From the NCBI GenBank assembly GCA_947177115.1, contig CAMWTG010000145.1:1-6949 (forward strand): a stretch of DNA of 6,949 nt, given 5' to 3'. Made by a program: the position numbers and the translations under genes. The stretch's first letter is position 1. Each line of letters begins with the position of its first letter. Positions 1-6,759 of this stretch are shown here, one piece after another. Source of the stretch: an uncultured Clostridia bacterium. GTDB lineage: Bacteria; Bacillota; Clostridia; Oscillospirales; Oscillospiraceae. A model generated the notes under the pieces. It did not search any database, had not been told where the DNA came from, and saw nothing but the letters and a program-made list of their open reading frames with translations.

Positions 1-1
1 C

Positions 2-748
2 AGAGCCAACCGCCAAGTCCACAAAAAGATCCCGGAACCCAAACTGATACAGGATTCCATCGAACACGATCTCATCCGGGGTGTGTACGAAAAGGGATCC
101 ATGATCCCCAAGCAGGAGTTTTTCTCCCAAAAGTTCGGCGTCAGCAGAACGACCGTGCGTAAGGCGACCGATGAACTGATCCGCAACGGGATCCTGGTGT
201 CCATCAAGGGCAAAGGCACCTACGTCTGCGATTACGGGGAAAACGTACATCTGCCCGTCCGGCCCATCATTGCAGAGCGCACGGAAAACCGGCACAAGCT
301 CCTGTCCAGAACGCTCTCTATCGAGACGATCCCCGCCACGGAGGCCATCGCCAAGCAGCTGCGCATCCCTACCGGCAATGATGTGGTGCGGATCGAGCGG
401 GTCCGCCTGCTGGATGGAAAGCCCTTGTGCATTCAGATATCCTTTTTGAACGGCGTGGATGTAAAAGATGTTGTGTTTACCAAGGAATATCTGGATGAGG
501 GATCGCTTTTTCGCCTGCTGGAGGAAAAGGCCGGCCTGGTAGCCGCCTTCCAGGACGAGGTCATGCGGGCCATTGGCTGCCCGCCCAGGATCGCCGCCTG
601 TCTGGACATGGAGCCCCAGGCGCCGGTGATCATGATCTTCCGCACGGCCTATGCAAGGGACGGGCGGGTCATGGAATACTGTGAGGATTACGAAAACACC
701 GATTTCCAGGGGCTGAGCATCTGCACCCGGGCGATCAGGAATTTTTGA
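2..748 (+). CDS. GntR-family transcriptional regulator with UTRA ligand domain (5' end outside window)
   Basis: This is a DNA-binding repressor or activator of the GntR/HutC subfamily, probably controlling the downstream transport and catabolic genes. The frame is open from base 2 and gives 248 residues, near the usual ~240 of the family, so only a few N-terminal residues are missing. Residues ~12-75 form the winged helix-turn-helix, with the recognition-helix stretch VSRTTVRKATDEL (47-59) and the wing GKGTYV (70-75). Residues ~98-240 match a UTRA effector-binding domain: TIPATEAIAKQL, a VVRIERVRL strand, and a C-terminal VMEYCEDY segment. A GTG at 83 could start a 221-residue protein, but that would remove the first helix of the DNA-binding domain (LIQDSIEHDLIRG), so the true start is upstream of the window. 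Its stop codon lies inside the ribosome binding site of the next gene, which suggests co-transcription and autoregulation. UTRA proteins generally bind sugar phosphates or small metabolites; the ligand here is unknown. Confidence 0.93.
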   Translation, partial: RANRQVHKKIPEPKLIQDSIEHDLIRGVYEKGSMIPKQEFFSQKFGVSRTTVRKATDELIRNGILVSIKGKGTYVCDYGENVHLPVRPIIAERTENRHKLLSRTLSIETIPATEAIAKQLRIPTGNDVVRIERVRLLDGKPLCIQISFLNGVDVKDVVFTKEYLDEGSLFRLLEEKAGLVAAFQDEVMRAIGCPPRIAACLDMEPQAPVIMIFRTAYARDGRVMEYCEDYENTDFQGLSICTRAIRNF

Positions 749-753
749 GGAGG
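747..753 (+). promoter_or_regulatory. Ribosome binding site GAGGAGG for the HAD gene
   Basis: GAGGAGG overlaps the TGA stop of the regulator gene. It sits 2 nt before the ATG at 756 and 8 nt before the in-frame ATG at 762. The normal spacing of 5-9 nt favours 762 as the real start. The overlap with the upstream stop suggests translational coupling. Confidence 0.8.
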
Positions 754-761
754 CGATGCCC

Positions 762-1568
762 ATGAAACCGCAGCTGGTTATCTGCGATGTAGACGGAACA
801 CTGATCGATCCAACGGAACAGATCACGCCATATTTTGATGAGCTGGCGCAGCTGCTTCAGGAAAATCAGGTGCGCTTCTCTATCGCCTCCGGCCGGTGCT
901 ATGACCAGTTACTGCCCTATATTCAAAAGCTGGATATTCGGGAACCGGTCATCATCAACAACGGCGGCGGTGCGCGGCAAAATGGAGAGGCGCTGTGGGA
1001 CGAGCTGTTTGAGGCCCGCCTGGTGCGGGAGGCGATTCTGGCTGCGGACAAGCTGGATATGGCGATCTTCATGTGCGGGGGAAATTCAGAACTCGCTTAC
1101 AGGCATAACGCCTATATTCAGCGGGATATTGACAACTTTGGCCGGTACAATCATTTCCATATCCCCCTGGCCTCCGAGTGGGAGACGCTCCGGTTTGAAA
1201 AAGTCATGATCACCGACCCGGAAAAGCCAGGACAGGTGGAGCGCATCCTGCCATACTTGGAGCCGTACCGGGACCTGCTGCAGGTCTACCAATATGACAG
1301 CCGCCATCTGGACATCATGAAAGCGGGCATTACAAAGGGCGGCGCCATCGCCCGGCTGGCAAAGCGGCTCGGTATTGCGCCGGAAAATATCATGGCCATC
1401 GGCGACAGCCTGAATGACGTGGAAATGCTCCGGGAAGTCGGCACCGGCGTCACCGTTGGAAATGCCAAGGAAGAAGTGAAACGGCAGGCGGATCATGTCT
1501 GTCAAGCCGCTTATACCGCAGGTGTTGTGGAAGCCGTAAGGCGATTTTGTACAAACGAGAGGGAGTGA
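762..1568 (+). CDS. Cof-type HAD-superfamily sugar-phosphate phosphatase
   Basis: A cytoplasmic Mg-dependent phosphohydrolase of the HAD superfamily, Cof/YbjI-like (type IIB cap), 268 residues, which is normal for the family. All four catalytic motifs are visible. Motif I is DVDGT (D9 nucleophile, D11 acid/base). Motif II is the Ser in ASGR (S43). Motif III is K192 in TKGGAI. Motif IV is GDSLND (214-219), whose acidic residues bind Mg. The C-terminal GVTVGNAKEEVKRQADHV stretch is also typical of Cof proteins. Residues ~80-185 form the cap that chooses the substrate. The start at 762 is chosen for its 8-nt spacing from GAGGAGG; ATG 756 would add two residues. It lies 13 nt after the regulator and 7 nt before the first permease, so it belongs to the operon. 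Family members remove phosphate from sugar phosphates, nucleotides or flavin precursors. A role in dephosphorylating an imported or derived sugar is inferred from context. Confidence 0.93.
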   Translation: MKPQLVICDVDGTLIDPTEQITPYFDELAQLLQENQVRFSIASGRCYDQLLPYIQKLDIREPVIINNGGGARQNGEALWDELFEARLVREAILAADKLDMAIFMCGGNSELAYRHNAYIQRDIDNFGRYNHFHIPLASEWETLRFEKVMITDPEKPGQVERILPYLEPYRDLLQVYQYDSRHLDIMKAGITKGGAIARLAKRLGIAPENIMAIGDSLNDVEMLREVGTGVTVGNAKEEVKRQADHVCQAAYTAGVVEAVRRFCTNERE

Positions 1569-1575
1569 AGAAGCT

Positions 1576-2451
1576 ATGAGATCCTCTGCCGTCCGGATAC
1601 GAAATAGAGCGCGGCCCTACCTGTGGCTTTTGCCCGCATTTATTCTCTTTTTTGTGTTTACCTTCTACCCCTTTTTGCAGACGATCTATAAAAGCCTGTT
1701 CATCGTGGATACGGCCGGGCGCGCCAAGACCTTTGTCGGACTGGACAATTACCGCTACATCCTCTCTGACGGCCGCTTTCTCACCGCGCTGAAGAACACG
1801 CTTTGGTTCGTGGTACTGACCGTTCCCATCTCGAAGGTCCTGGGGTTCGCACTGGCGATGCTGGCCAACAAGCGGCGGGCTCTGTCCTCTTTCTATGAGA
1901 CGAGCTTCGCCATGCCGATGGCTATGGCCGCCTCTGTGATCGGCATGATCTTCCAGCTGCTGTACGTCTCGCCGCTGGGGATCATCAACGGTACGCTGGG
2001 CATCAACATCCGGTGGCTGACAGATGCCCGATATGCGATGCTGGCCATTGCCATTATCCAGATCTGGCTCTCCACCGGTTACGCTTTCGTATTTCTGCTC
2101 TCTGCCATCCGTAGCGTCCCCAGCGACCTTGTGGAGAGCACGGCCATTGATGGAGCAGGCCCGCTCCGCCAGGTGTTTTCCATCTATCTGCCTCTGGTCT
2201 CCCCAACCATGTTTTACCTGATCTTTACGGACATGGCCTACGGCATGATGATGATGAGCCTGGTCAATATCCTGACCAACGGCGGACCGTCCAACTCCAC
2301 CCTGACCCTCATGCAGTATATTTTCCGGCAGTTCAATGCCACCGGCAACTATACCAATGCAAACCCGGCGGCGGTGGTTACGTTCCTGCTGACCTTTGCC
2401 GTCACGATGGCAACTTTCGCCTGGGAGGACAAGGGGGTGCATTATCAGTGA
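1576..2451 (+). CDS. CUT1-family ABC sugar transporter permease (MalF/UgpA type)
   Basis: An integral membrane permease of a binding-protein-dependent carbohydrate importer, 291 residues, with about six membrane segments (roughly 14-36, 73-97, 108-131, 152-176, 204-230 and 262-283). The cytoplasmic EAA loop that docks the ATPase is present as ESTAIDGAG (187-195) followed by the IYLPLVSP turn (203-210). The NGGPSNSTLTL segment (235-245) is a hallmark of the UgpA/MalF branch, as is the HYQ-type C-terminus. The N-terminus lacks the long periplasmic loop of enterobacterial MalF. The start ATG at 1576 is preceded by a purine-rich GAGAGGGAG (1557-1565) and lies 7 nt after the HAD stop. The stop codon overlaps the GTG of the partner permease by 4 nt, as usual for heterodimeric permease pairs. 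The substrate cannot be deduced from the sequence. Confidence 0.95.
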   Translation: MRSSAVRIRNRARPYLWLLPAFILFFVFTFYPFLQTIYKSLFIVDTAGRAKTFVGLDNYRYILSDGRFLTALKNTLWFVVLTVPISKVLGFALAMLANKRRALSSFYETSFAMPMAMAASVIGMIFQLLYVSPLGIINGTLGINIRWLTDARYAMLAIAIIQIWLSTGYAFVFLLSAIRSVPSDLVESTAIDGAGPLRQVFSIYLPLVSPTMFYLIFTDMAYGMMMMSLVNILTNGGPSNSTLTLMQYIFRQFNATGNYTNANPAAVVTFLLTFAVTMATFAWEDKGVHYQ

Positions 2452-3272
2452 ATGAGCGCCGTACGACCAATATCATGATGCAGGTCATCTGCGTGATCTG
2501 CGCTCTGATGGTCCTTTTCCCCATTCTGTATGCCTTTTCCGCCTCCTTCATGAGACCGGAGGATATTCTGACCACCTCTCACTATCTTCTCCCGCCCCAT
2601 CCTACCCTGGCGAACTATATCCAGGCTTTTACCACCACCAAGATCGCGCGCTACATGGGCAACTCCTTCATCATTGCGCTGATTTGCAGCTGCGTCCGCG
2701 TGATCCTGGCTTCCATGGCGGCGTTTTCCTTCTCCTTCTATGAGTTTCGCGGAAAAAGGATCCTCTTCGCCCTGACCCTCGCCACGATCATGATCCCTCC
2801 GGACGTGCTGGTGGTACAAAATTATGTGACCATTTCCAAAATGGGATTGATGAATACCTACGCCGGGATCTGTTCCATTTTCCTGATCTCCGCCAACAAC
2901 ATCTTTCTCATGCGCCAGAATTTCCTGACCTTTTCCAGGAGCCTCCAGGAGGCATCGCGTCTGGATGGATGCAGCGACCTCCAGTTCTTCTTCCGCATCC
3001 TGCTCCCGGTAAGCCGCCCCGTCCTGATCACGGTTTTTATGAACTCCTTTGTCAGTGTGTGGAACCAATACGTCTGGCCCATGCTGGTGACCACAAAGGA
3101 TGAGATGCGGACGGTCCAGGTGGGAATCACCATGCTGAAGGACCGGGAGTCCTCTGCCTTCGGCCCGGTGATGGCGGGAGCTTCCATTGCACTTGTCCCA
3201 ACCATTTTGATCTTTGCACTGTTCCTGCGCCGTATCGTGTCGGGTATGATGACAGGGGCAGTAAAAGAATAA
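2448..3272 (+). CDS. CUT1-family ABC sugar transporter permease (MalG/UgpE type)
   Basis: The second permease of the heterodimer, 274 residues. Predicted membrane segments lie at roughly 10-33, 72-96, 104-126, 138-160, 189-210 and 240-261. The EAA loop reads LQEASRLDGCSDLQFF...LLP (166-187), and the downstream VWNQYVWPML (204-213) and C-terminal GMMTGAVKE are typical of the MalG/UgpE branch. Translation starts at GTG 2448, which overlaps the previous stop as GTGA. A nearby ATG at 2452 is in another frame. A G-rich run ending at 2439 inside the upstream gene can serve as the ribosome binding site. The gene ends with tandem TAA codons 19 nt before the binding-protein gene. No ATP-binding subunit is encoded in the window; CUT1 systems of Firmicutes commonly borrow a shared MsmX/UgpC-type ATPase encoded elsewhere, and that is the likely case here. 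Confidence 0.95.
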   Translation: MNERRTTNIMMQVICVICALMVLFPILYAFSASFMRPEDILTTSHYLLPPHPTLANYIQAFTTTKIARYMGNSFIIALICSCVRVILASMAAFSFSFYEFRGKRILFALTLATIMIPPDVLVVQNYVTISKMGLMNTYAGICSIFLISANNIFLMRQNFLTFSRSLQEASRLDGCSDLQFFFRILLPVSRPVLITVFMNSFVSVWNQYVWPMLVTTKDEMRTVQVGITMLKDRESSAFGPVMAGASIALVPTILIFALFLRRIVSGMMTGAVKE

Positions 3273-3291
3273 TAAAATCAGGAGGAAAAAG

Positions 3292-4704
3292 ATGAAAATG
3301 AAAAAGATGGCAGCTCTGCTGCTGGCGCTGGCGATGCTGCTGGCCCTTGCGGCCTGCGGCGGGAATAACGCGGCGCAGGACAGCAGCGATCCGGGGACCA
3401 GCGGCACGCCGGGAACCGACAGCGGCACACAAACGCCCGCGCAGACCCCGGAGAGCGGTACGATCGAGCTCTCCTACTGGTACGCCATGGACGGCGTGGG
3501 AGGACAGATCATCGAAAAGCAGATCGATGCCTTCAACCAGACTACCGGCGCAGAAAAAGGCATCCATGTCACCGGTGTGTATCAGGACTGGCCCGGCACC
3601 AATGCCCTGACCGCAGCGATGACCACGGATGACACGGAAAATATGCCGGACGTTATCCACATGTTCAGCGAATATGTCAACCTGATCCAGGACTGGGAGC
3701 GCACGGTGTGGGCGGAGGACTACATCACCGCGTCCGGCGCCGCCGTGTCCAAGGACGACCTGATCCCCAACACCGTAGAAGCCTATTCCATCGGTGGGAA
3801 GATGATCGGCGTGCCCTATGCGATTTCCGCCCTTCTGCTGTATTACAACCAGGACCAGCTCACCCAGGCCGGTTTTGACGCGCCTCCCGCCACCATTGAC
3901 GAGATGGCCCGGATGTTGCCTGCTCTGAAGGAAAAGACCGGTGCGGAGTACGGCCTGAATGTACGTTTGGACCAGTTCGAGTTTGAAAACTTCATTGTGA
4001 CCCAGGGTGCTGCCGGGACCTATTTCGGCAACAACCAGAGCGGCCACGCCGGACAGATGACCGAGCTGTCCAGCCAGGAGGCGATCCAAGCGTTCCTTAC
4101 CGAGTGGGAAAAGGTGATCGCGTCCGGCGCCTATAAAGAGACCAAGGACAGCATGAACGAGGAGTTTGCCCAGGGCCTGAACAGCATGTGCATCATGAGC
4201 AGCGCCCGCATTCCCACGATCAACGATCTAGTGGGGGATTCCTTCCAGTGGGGCGTTGCGGCGATCCCCAAGGTGAGCGCGTCTGACGTGGGCGGCGCAT
4301 ATCCCTCCGGCAGCGGCCTGTTCATGATCGACCGGGGCGAGCCTGCCCGTGTGGAGGCCGCCTGGGAGTTTGTCCAGTACCTGATCTCGGCTGACACGCA
4401 GGCCATGTGGCTGGACGGCTGCGGCTACGTGCCGATCAACGTACACGCGGAGGAGGCCGAGACCTATCAGAGCGCCATCTCCACCGAGCCCCGTCTGAGC
4501 GTTCCCTTTGACATCCTGAAGAATACGCCGGGCTCCGTGGTATCTTCCTTCTGCCCCGATAACCAGACGGTCAATACGGTTATTCAGGACAGTATGCTGA
4601 ACTTCGCAGGCGGCTCCGCCTCAAAGGAGGAGACTTACGCAGCCATTACGGATGGAATCGCGGATGCCTTTGCCGACTACTTCCGCGCCAATCCGATCGA
4701 CTGA
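3292..4704 (+). CDS. ABC transporter sugar-binding lipoprotein (UgpB/MalE-like, SBP_bac_1)
   Basis: An extracellular membrane-anchored solute-binding protein of the importer, 470 residues. Residues 1-21 are a lipoprotein signal peptide with the positive start MKMKK, a hydrophobic Leu/Ala core, and the lipobox LAAC with C22 as the lipidated cysteine. Residues ~23-57 are a Ser/Thr/Gly/Pro/Gln-rich linker. The mature fold begins with ELSYWYAMDG and contains MPDVIHMFSEY, GVPYAISALLLYYNQDQL (the usual sugar-binding-protein segment), GLFMIDRGEPARVEAAWEF and the C-terminal TVIQDSMLNF/EETYAAI region, as in UgpB-like family 1 binding proteins. The start at 3292 follows a strong AGGAGG (3280-3285) with 6-nt spacing, which fits the high expression expected of a binding protein. 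It is the last gene before an intrinsic terminator. The ligand is probably a carbohydrate or glycoside, but its identity cannot be read from the sequence. Confidence 0.95.
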   Translation: MKMKKMAALLLALAMLLALAACGGNNAAQDSSDPGTSGTPGTDSGTQTPAQTPESGTIELSYWYAMDGVGGQIIEKQIDAFNQTTGAEKGIHVTGVYQDWPGTNALTAAMTTDDTENMPDVIHMFSEYVNLIQDWERTVWAEDYITASGAAVSKDDLIPNTVEAYSIGGKMIGVPYAISALLLYYNQDQLTQAGFDAPPATIDEMARMLPALKEKTGAEYGLNVRLDQFEFENFIVTQGAAGTYFGNNQSGHAGQMTELSSQEAIQAFLTEWEKVIASGAYKETKDSMNEEFAQGLNSMCIMSSARIPTINDLVGDSFQWGVAAIPKVSASDVGGAYPSGSGLFMIDRGEPARVEAAWEFVQYLISADTQAMWLDGCGYVPINVHAEEAETYQSAISTEPRLSVPFDILKNTPGSVVSSFCPDNQTVNTVIQDSMLNFAGGSASKEETYAAITDGIADAFADYFRANPID

Positions 4705-4720
4705 TCCGAAAAACATGCGG

Positions 4721-4752
4721 AACCCTCCGCAGCACAGGCTGCGGAGGGTTTT
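4721..4752 (+). terminator. Intrinsic (Rho-independent) terminator after the binding-protein gene
   Basis: A perfect 12-bp stem (4721-4732 pairs with 4739-4750) encloses a 6-nt loop and is followed by a TTTT tract ending at 4752, with GAAAAA upstream. It begins 16 nt after the stop codon of the binding-protein gene. The U-tract is short (4 nt), so it may be only partial and allow read-through into the enzyme genes, an arrangement that favours high levels of binding protein. That last point is inference. Confidence 0.88.
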
Positions 4753-4753
4753 A

Positions 4754-4915
4754 GAACCTGTATCCACAACCGCGGCACGCCGTCTGGGCGGGGGCTTTTT
4801 CCCGCCATACTGCATCGATCTCCCTGCGATCCGTCAGGATCGCTGCGGAAGATTTCCTTGTCTGACGGGAAAGATCCTCGACCATCCGGCATCCGCCGGT
4901 TATGAATACAGGTCC
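4754..4915 (+). mobile_element. MITE-like element: 162 bp, 19-bp imperfect terminal inverted repeats, TTA flanks
   Basis: The left end GAACCTGTATCCACAACCG (4754-4772) and the reverse complement of the right end, GGACCTGTATTCATAACCG (4915-4897), agree at 16 of 19 positions. Two of the three differences are C/T changes. TTA immediately precedes (4751-4753) and follows (4916-4918) the repeats, as a 3-bp target duplication would. The element encodes no transposase. Inside it are stable hairpins, including 4826-4832 with 4837-4843 and 4787-4792 with 4801-4806. Short non-autonomous elements with a TNA-type duplication occur among relatives of IS5-family insertion sequences; that assignment is inference. 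The alternative is a structured leader RNA closed by the same repeat. It fills most of the gap between terminator and enzyme genes. No promoter is confidently visible in it. Confidence 0.6.
4826..4843 (+). repeat. Perfect 7-bp inverted repeat (hairpin) inside the MITE-like element
   Basis: GCGATCC (4826-4832) and GGATCGC (4837-4843) are exact reverse complements around the loop GTCA. The stem can be extended through mismatches by ATCT (4817-4820) with AGAT downstream (about 4850-4853). Part of the hairpin, CCGTCAG (4831-4837), is also an exact reverse complement of CTGACGG (4862-4868), so two mutually exclusive folds are possible. Confidence 0.6.
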
Positions 4916-4931
4916 TTACAAACAATCTGTT

Positions 4932-4941
4932 GGGAAAGGGG
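4932..4941 (+). promoter_or_regulatory. Ribosome binding site that fixes the start of the nucleoside hydrolase gene
   Basis: GGGAAAGGGG lies 7 nt before the ATG at 4949 and 13 nt before a second in-frame ATG at 4955, so it supports 4949. The same reading frame stays open far upstream through the inserted element and the end of the binding-protein gene, but that extension has no support. Confidence 0.65.
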
Positions 4942-4948
4942 CCCATCT

Positions 4949-5857
4949 ATGGGTATGAAGCGAATACCGGTCATTATCGACTGCGACCCCGGCGTGGATG
5001 ACGTGCTGGCCCTGCTGCTGGCGCTGCGCGCGCCGGAGCTCGATGTGCTGGGCATTACGACAGTATGCGGGAACGCAACGGTGGAGTACACCAGCTGGAA
5101 CGCAACGCGTGCCTGCCTCCTTGCAAACTGCGGCGGGGTATCTGTATATCCGGGGGCGGCAAAACCCATGTTGCGCCCGTTCCTGTTTGATGCGGAGTAC
5201 TGTGGAAAGGACGGCCTGTGCTGTTCCGATCTGGCGGGCAGCAGGGAACTGCTGGCAGAGAAACCGGCGGTAAACTTTCTCCGGGATGCGCTTCTCGCCT
5301 CCCGGGAACCGGTGACCATTGTTTCCATCGCCGCTATGACCAACCTGGGAGAACTTCTGCGGGACTATCCGGAGACCAAACCCCATATCAAGGAGATCGT
5401 CACGATTTCCGGATACTACTGGCTGAATCCCGCGATCGCCAGAGCGGAATGGAACATATTGTACGACCCGGAAGCTGCGGAGCTGGTCTTTGCTTCCGGC
5501 GTGCCGGTCCGCGCTTTGGGCGTGGATGTGACGGCGCAGCTGCAGGACAGCTATACAGAGGAGCTGACAGAAAAATGTACGGGCAGGCTTCGGGATTTTT
5601 TGTCCCACTCCCTGGCGTTTGTCAAGGCGCACAGCATGGCCCCCGGCGGTATTCTGGTGGACGCCCTGGCGGTAGCCGCCGTCATCGCCCCCGAGCTGGC
5701 CTGCTACCGGCGTGGTACTGTCAGGATCGATCCGCGCCGCACAGACCAATATCTCACGGAGTTCCACCCGGAGGAGGAGGGGACCTTGCAGGCTGCGGAG
5801 CATGTTGACTTTTTGGCATATCTGCAATTGCTGATAGATCGGATGGTAGGAATATGA
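4949..5857 (+). CDS. Nucleoside hydrolase (IU-NH family) with atypical active-site position
   Basis: A cytoplasmic Ca-dependent N-ribohydrolase-like enzyme, 302 residues, slightly shorter than the usual 310-330. The family hydrolyses the N-glycosidic bond of nucleosides to give base and ribose. The N-terminal metal and ribose site DCDPGVDD is at residues 11-18 (D11, D13, D17, D18). Also visible are N42 in the CGNATVE segment, T131-N132 in AMTNLG, N160, E167-N169 in AEWNILYDPEAAELV, and D238. These correspond to the Ca- and ribose-binding residues of characterised enzymes. The His usually found just before the last Asp (the HDA motif, the proposed leaving-group proton donor in protozoan enzymes) is Val237 here. 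Base specificity may therefore be unusual, or another residue supplies the proton. The start at 4949 is set by GGGAAAGGGG 7 nt upstream. Its stop overlaps the start of the next gene as ATGA. The substrate may be a nucleoside, a modified nucleoside or another N-glycoside. Confidence 0.92.
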   Translation: MGMKRIPVIIDCDPGVDDVLALLLALRAPELDVLGITTVCGNATVEYTSWNATRACLLANCGGVSVYPGAAKPMLRPFLFDAEYCGKDGLCCSDLAGSRELLAEKPAVNFLRDALLASREPVTIVSIAAMTNLGELLRDYPETKPHIKEIVTISGYYWLNPAIARAEWNILYDPEAAELVFASGVPVRALGVDVTAQLQDSYTEELTEKCTGRLRDFLSHSLAFVKAHSMAPGGILVDALAVAAVIAPELACYRRGTVRIDPRRTDQYLTEFHPEEEGTLQAAEHVDFLAYLQLLIDRMVGI

Positions 5858-6759
5858 GGCTTGCAACATCGACCAATATTGCCAGCGAACGGCCGGACCG
5901 GGAAAATCTCTCCCTGCATGAAACACTGCGCCTGGCATCGCAGGCTGGATTTGACCGTTTTGACCTGTGCTTTTACGACTGGTCGGGCCCCGATTCGCCA
6001 TTTGTAGGCGGCGGCTGGGAGCACTGGATCGGTTCTGTGGCGGAGGAGGCGCAGCGGCTGGGCGTCACGTTTGGCCAGTGCCACGCCTATACCTATGATT
6101 TTCTGCGGCCGTCTTATACCAGTGAAGAGCGGGAACATCATGAGATGCTCCTGCGGCGCTCGCTGAAATGCTGCACCATTCTGGGGTCTACTGTGTGCGT
6201 GGTGCATCCGGACACGGACAGGAGTTCGCCCCGCCCCATGGCGGCCTCCCGTGAAAAGAACAGAGAATATTTCAAGCGGCTGATGGAGGACACCGTCCGG
6301 CTGGATATGGACCTGGCTATTGAGAATATGTGCGATTACTCGATTGCGCCGCAAAGGAAGTTTTTTGTTACGCCGGAGGAGATCGTGGATTTTGTGGATG
6401 ATTTCGGTGACAGCAGGCTGGGTGTCTGCTGGGATTTTGAGCACGGAGATATTCAGGAGATCGATCAGCCGGCGGCGCTGCGCCTGCTGGGCCGCCGGCT
6501 GAAAGCGACCCATGTCTCTGACACGGCCAGCAAAACCTATGAACCGCTGATGCACATCATGCCCTATTTCGGCTTTACCCGCTGGGAGGAGATCATGCCT
6601 GTTCTTCGGGAAACCGGCTATCAGGGCGATTTTTCCTATGAGGCGCACAATTATGCCAAGCGGATGCCGGAAGCGTTGCTGCCTGCGGCACTGCGTTTCA
6701 GCTATGAGATCGGGCAGTATTTGATGTCCCTCTGGCAGGATGCGGCAGAGAGGCCGTAA
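5854..6759 (+). CDS. Sugar phosphate isomerase/epimerase-like TIM-barrel protein (AP endonuclease 2 / xylose isomerase-like superfamily)
   Basis: A cytoplasmic (beta/alpha)8-barrel enzyme of the xylose-isomerase-like superfamily, 301 residues, the normal length. The expected metal-binding residues sit at the ends of successive strands: E157 in LAIENM, D194 and H197 in CWDFEHGD, H220 in ATHVSDT, and E263 in FSYEAHNY. The segment VCVVHPDTD (~112-120) is the strand that carries the conserved His in this superfamily. Members isomerise or epimerise keto sugars, inositol derivatives or sugar phosphates, and some act as lyases or dehydratases, so the reaction here is not settled. The ATG at 5854 overlaps the nucleoside hydrolase stop by 4 nt (ATGA). 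The only Shine-Dalgarno-like sequence is a weak AGG at 5848-5850, so translation is probably coupled. The pairing suggests it processes the sugar released by the hydrolase. Confidence 0.9.
   Translation: MRLATSTNIASERPDRENLSLHETLRLASQAGFDRFDLCFYDWSGPDSPFVGGGWEHWIGSVAEEAQRLGVTFGQCHAYTYDFLRPSYTSEEREHHEMLLRRSLKCCTILGSTVCVVHPDTDRSSPRPMAASREKNREYFKRLMEDTVRLDMDLAIENMCDYSIAPQRKFFVTPEEIVDFVDDFGDSRLGVCWDFEHGDIQEIDQPAALRLLGRRLKATHVSDTASKTYEPLMHIMPYFGFTRWEEIMPVLRETGYQGDFSYEAHNYAKRMPEALLPAALRFSYEIGQYLMSLWQDAAERP

Noticed and set aside
83..748. GTG at 83 as the start of the regulator
   Set aside because: The frame is open to the window edge and residues encoded before 83 (LIQDSIEHDLIRG) are the first helix of the GntR DNA-binding domain. 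A start at 83 would break the domain.
1450..4089. Long open frames on the minus strand across the permease and binding-protein genes
   Set aside because: They are antisense to genes with clear family motifs. Their translations are rich in His, Arg, Gly and Asp without domains, as expected from the complement of GC-rich coding sequence.
4787..4806. Second terminator from GGCGGG/CCCGCC
   Set aside because: The T-run lies in the loop, not after the stem, so it does not form an intrinsic terminator on the + strand.
4858..4910. Possible promoter (TTGTCT near 4858 and TATGAAT near 4901)
   Set aside because: The spacing between the two boxes is about 37 nt, far from 17, and neither has a suitable partner at the right distance.
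4652..4948. Long N-terminal extension of the nucleoside hydrolase reading frame
   Set aside because: It runs through the end of the binding-protein gene, the terminator and the inserted element. The family motif begins at residue 11 from ATG 4949, which has its own ribosome binding site.
4916..6648. Long minus-strand open frames across the two enzyme genes
   Set aside because: They are antisense to the nucleoside hydrolase and TIM-barrel genes, with no recognisable motifs and no ribosome binding site of note.
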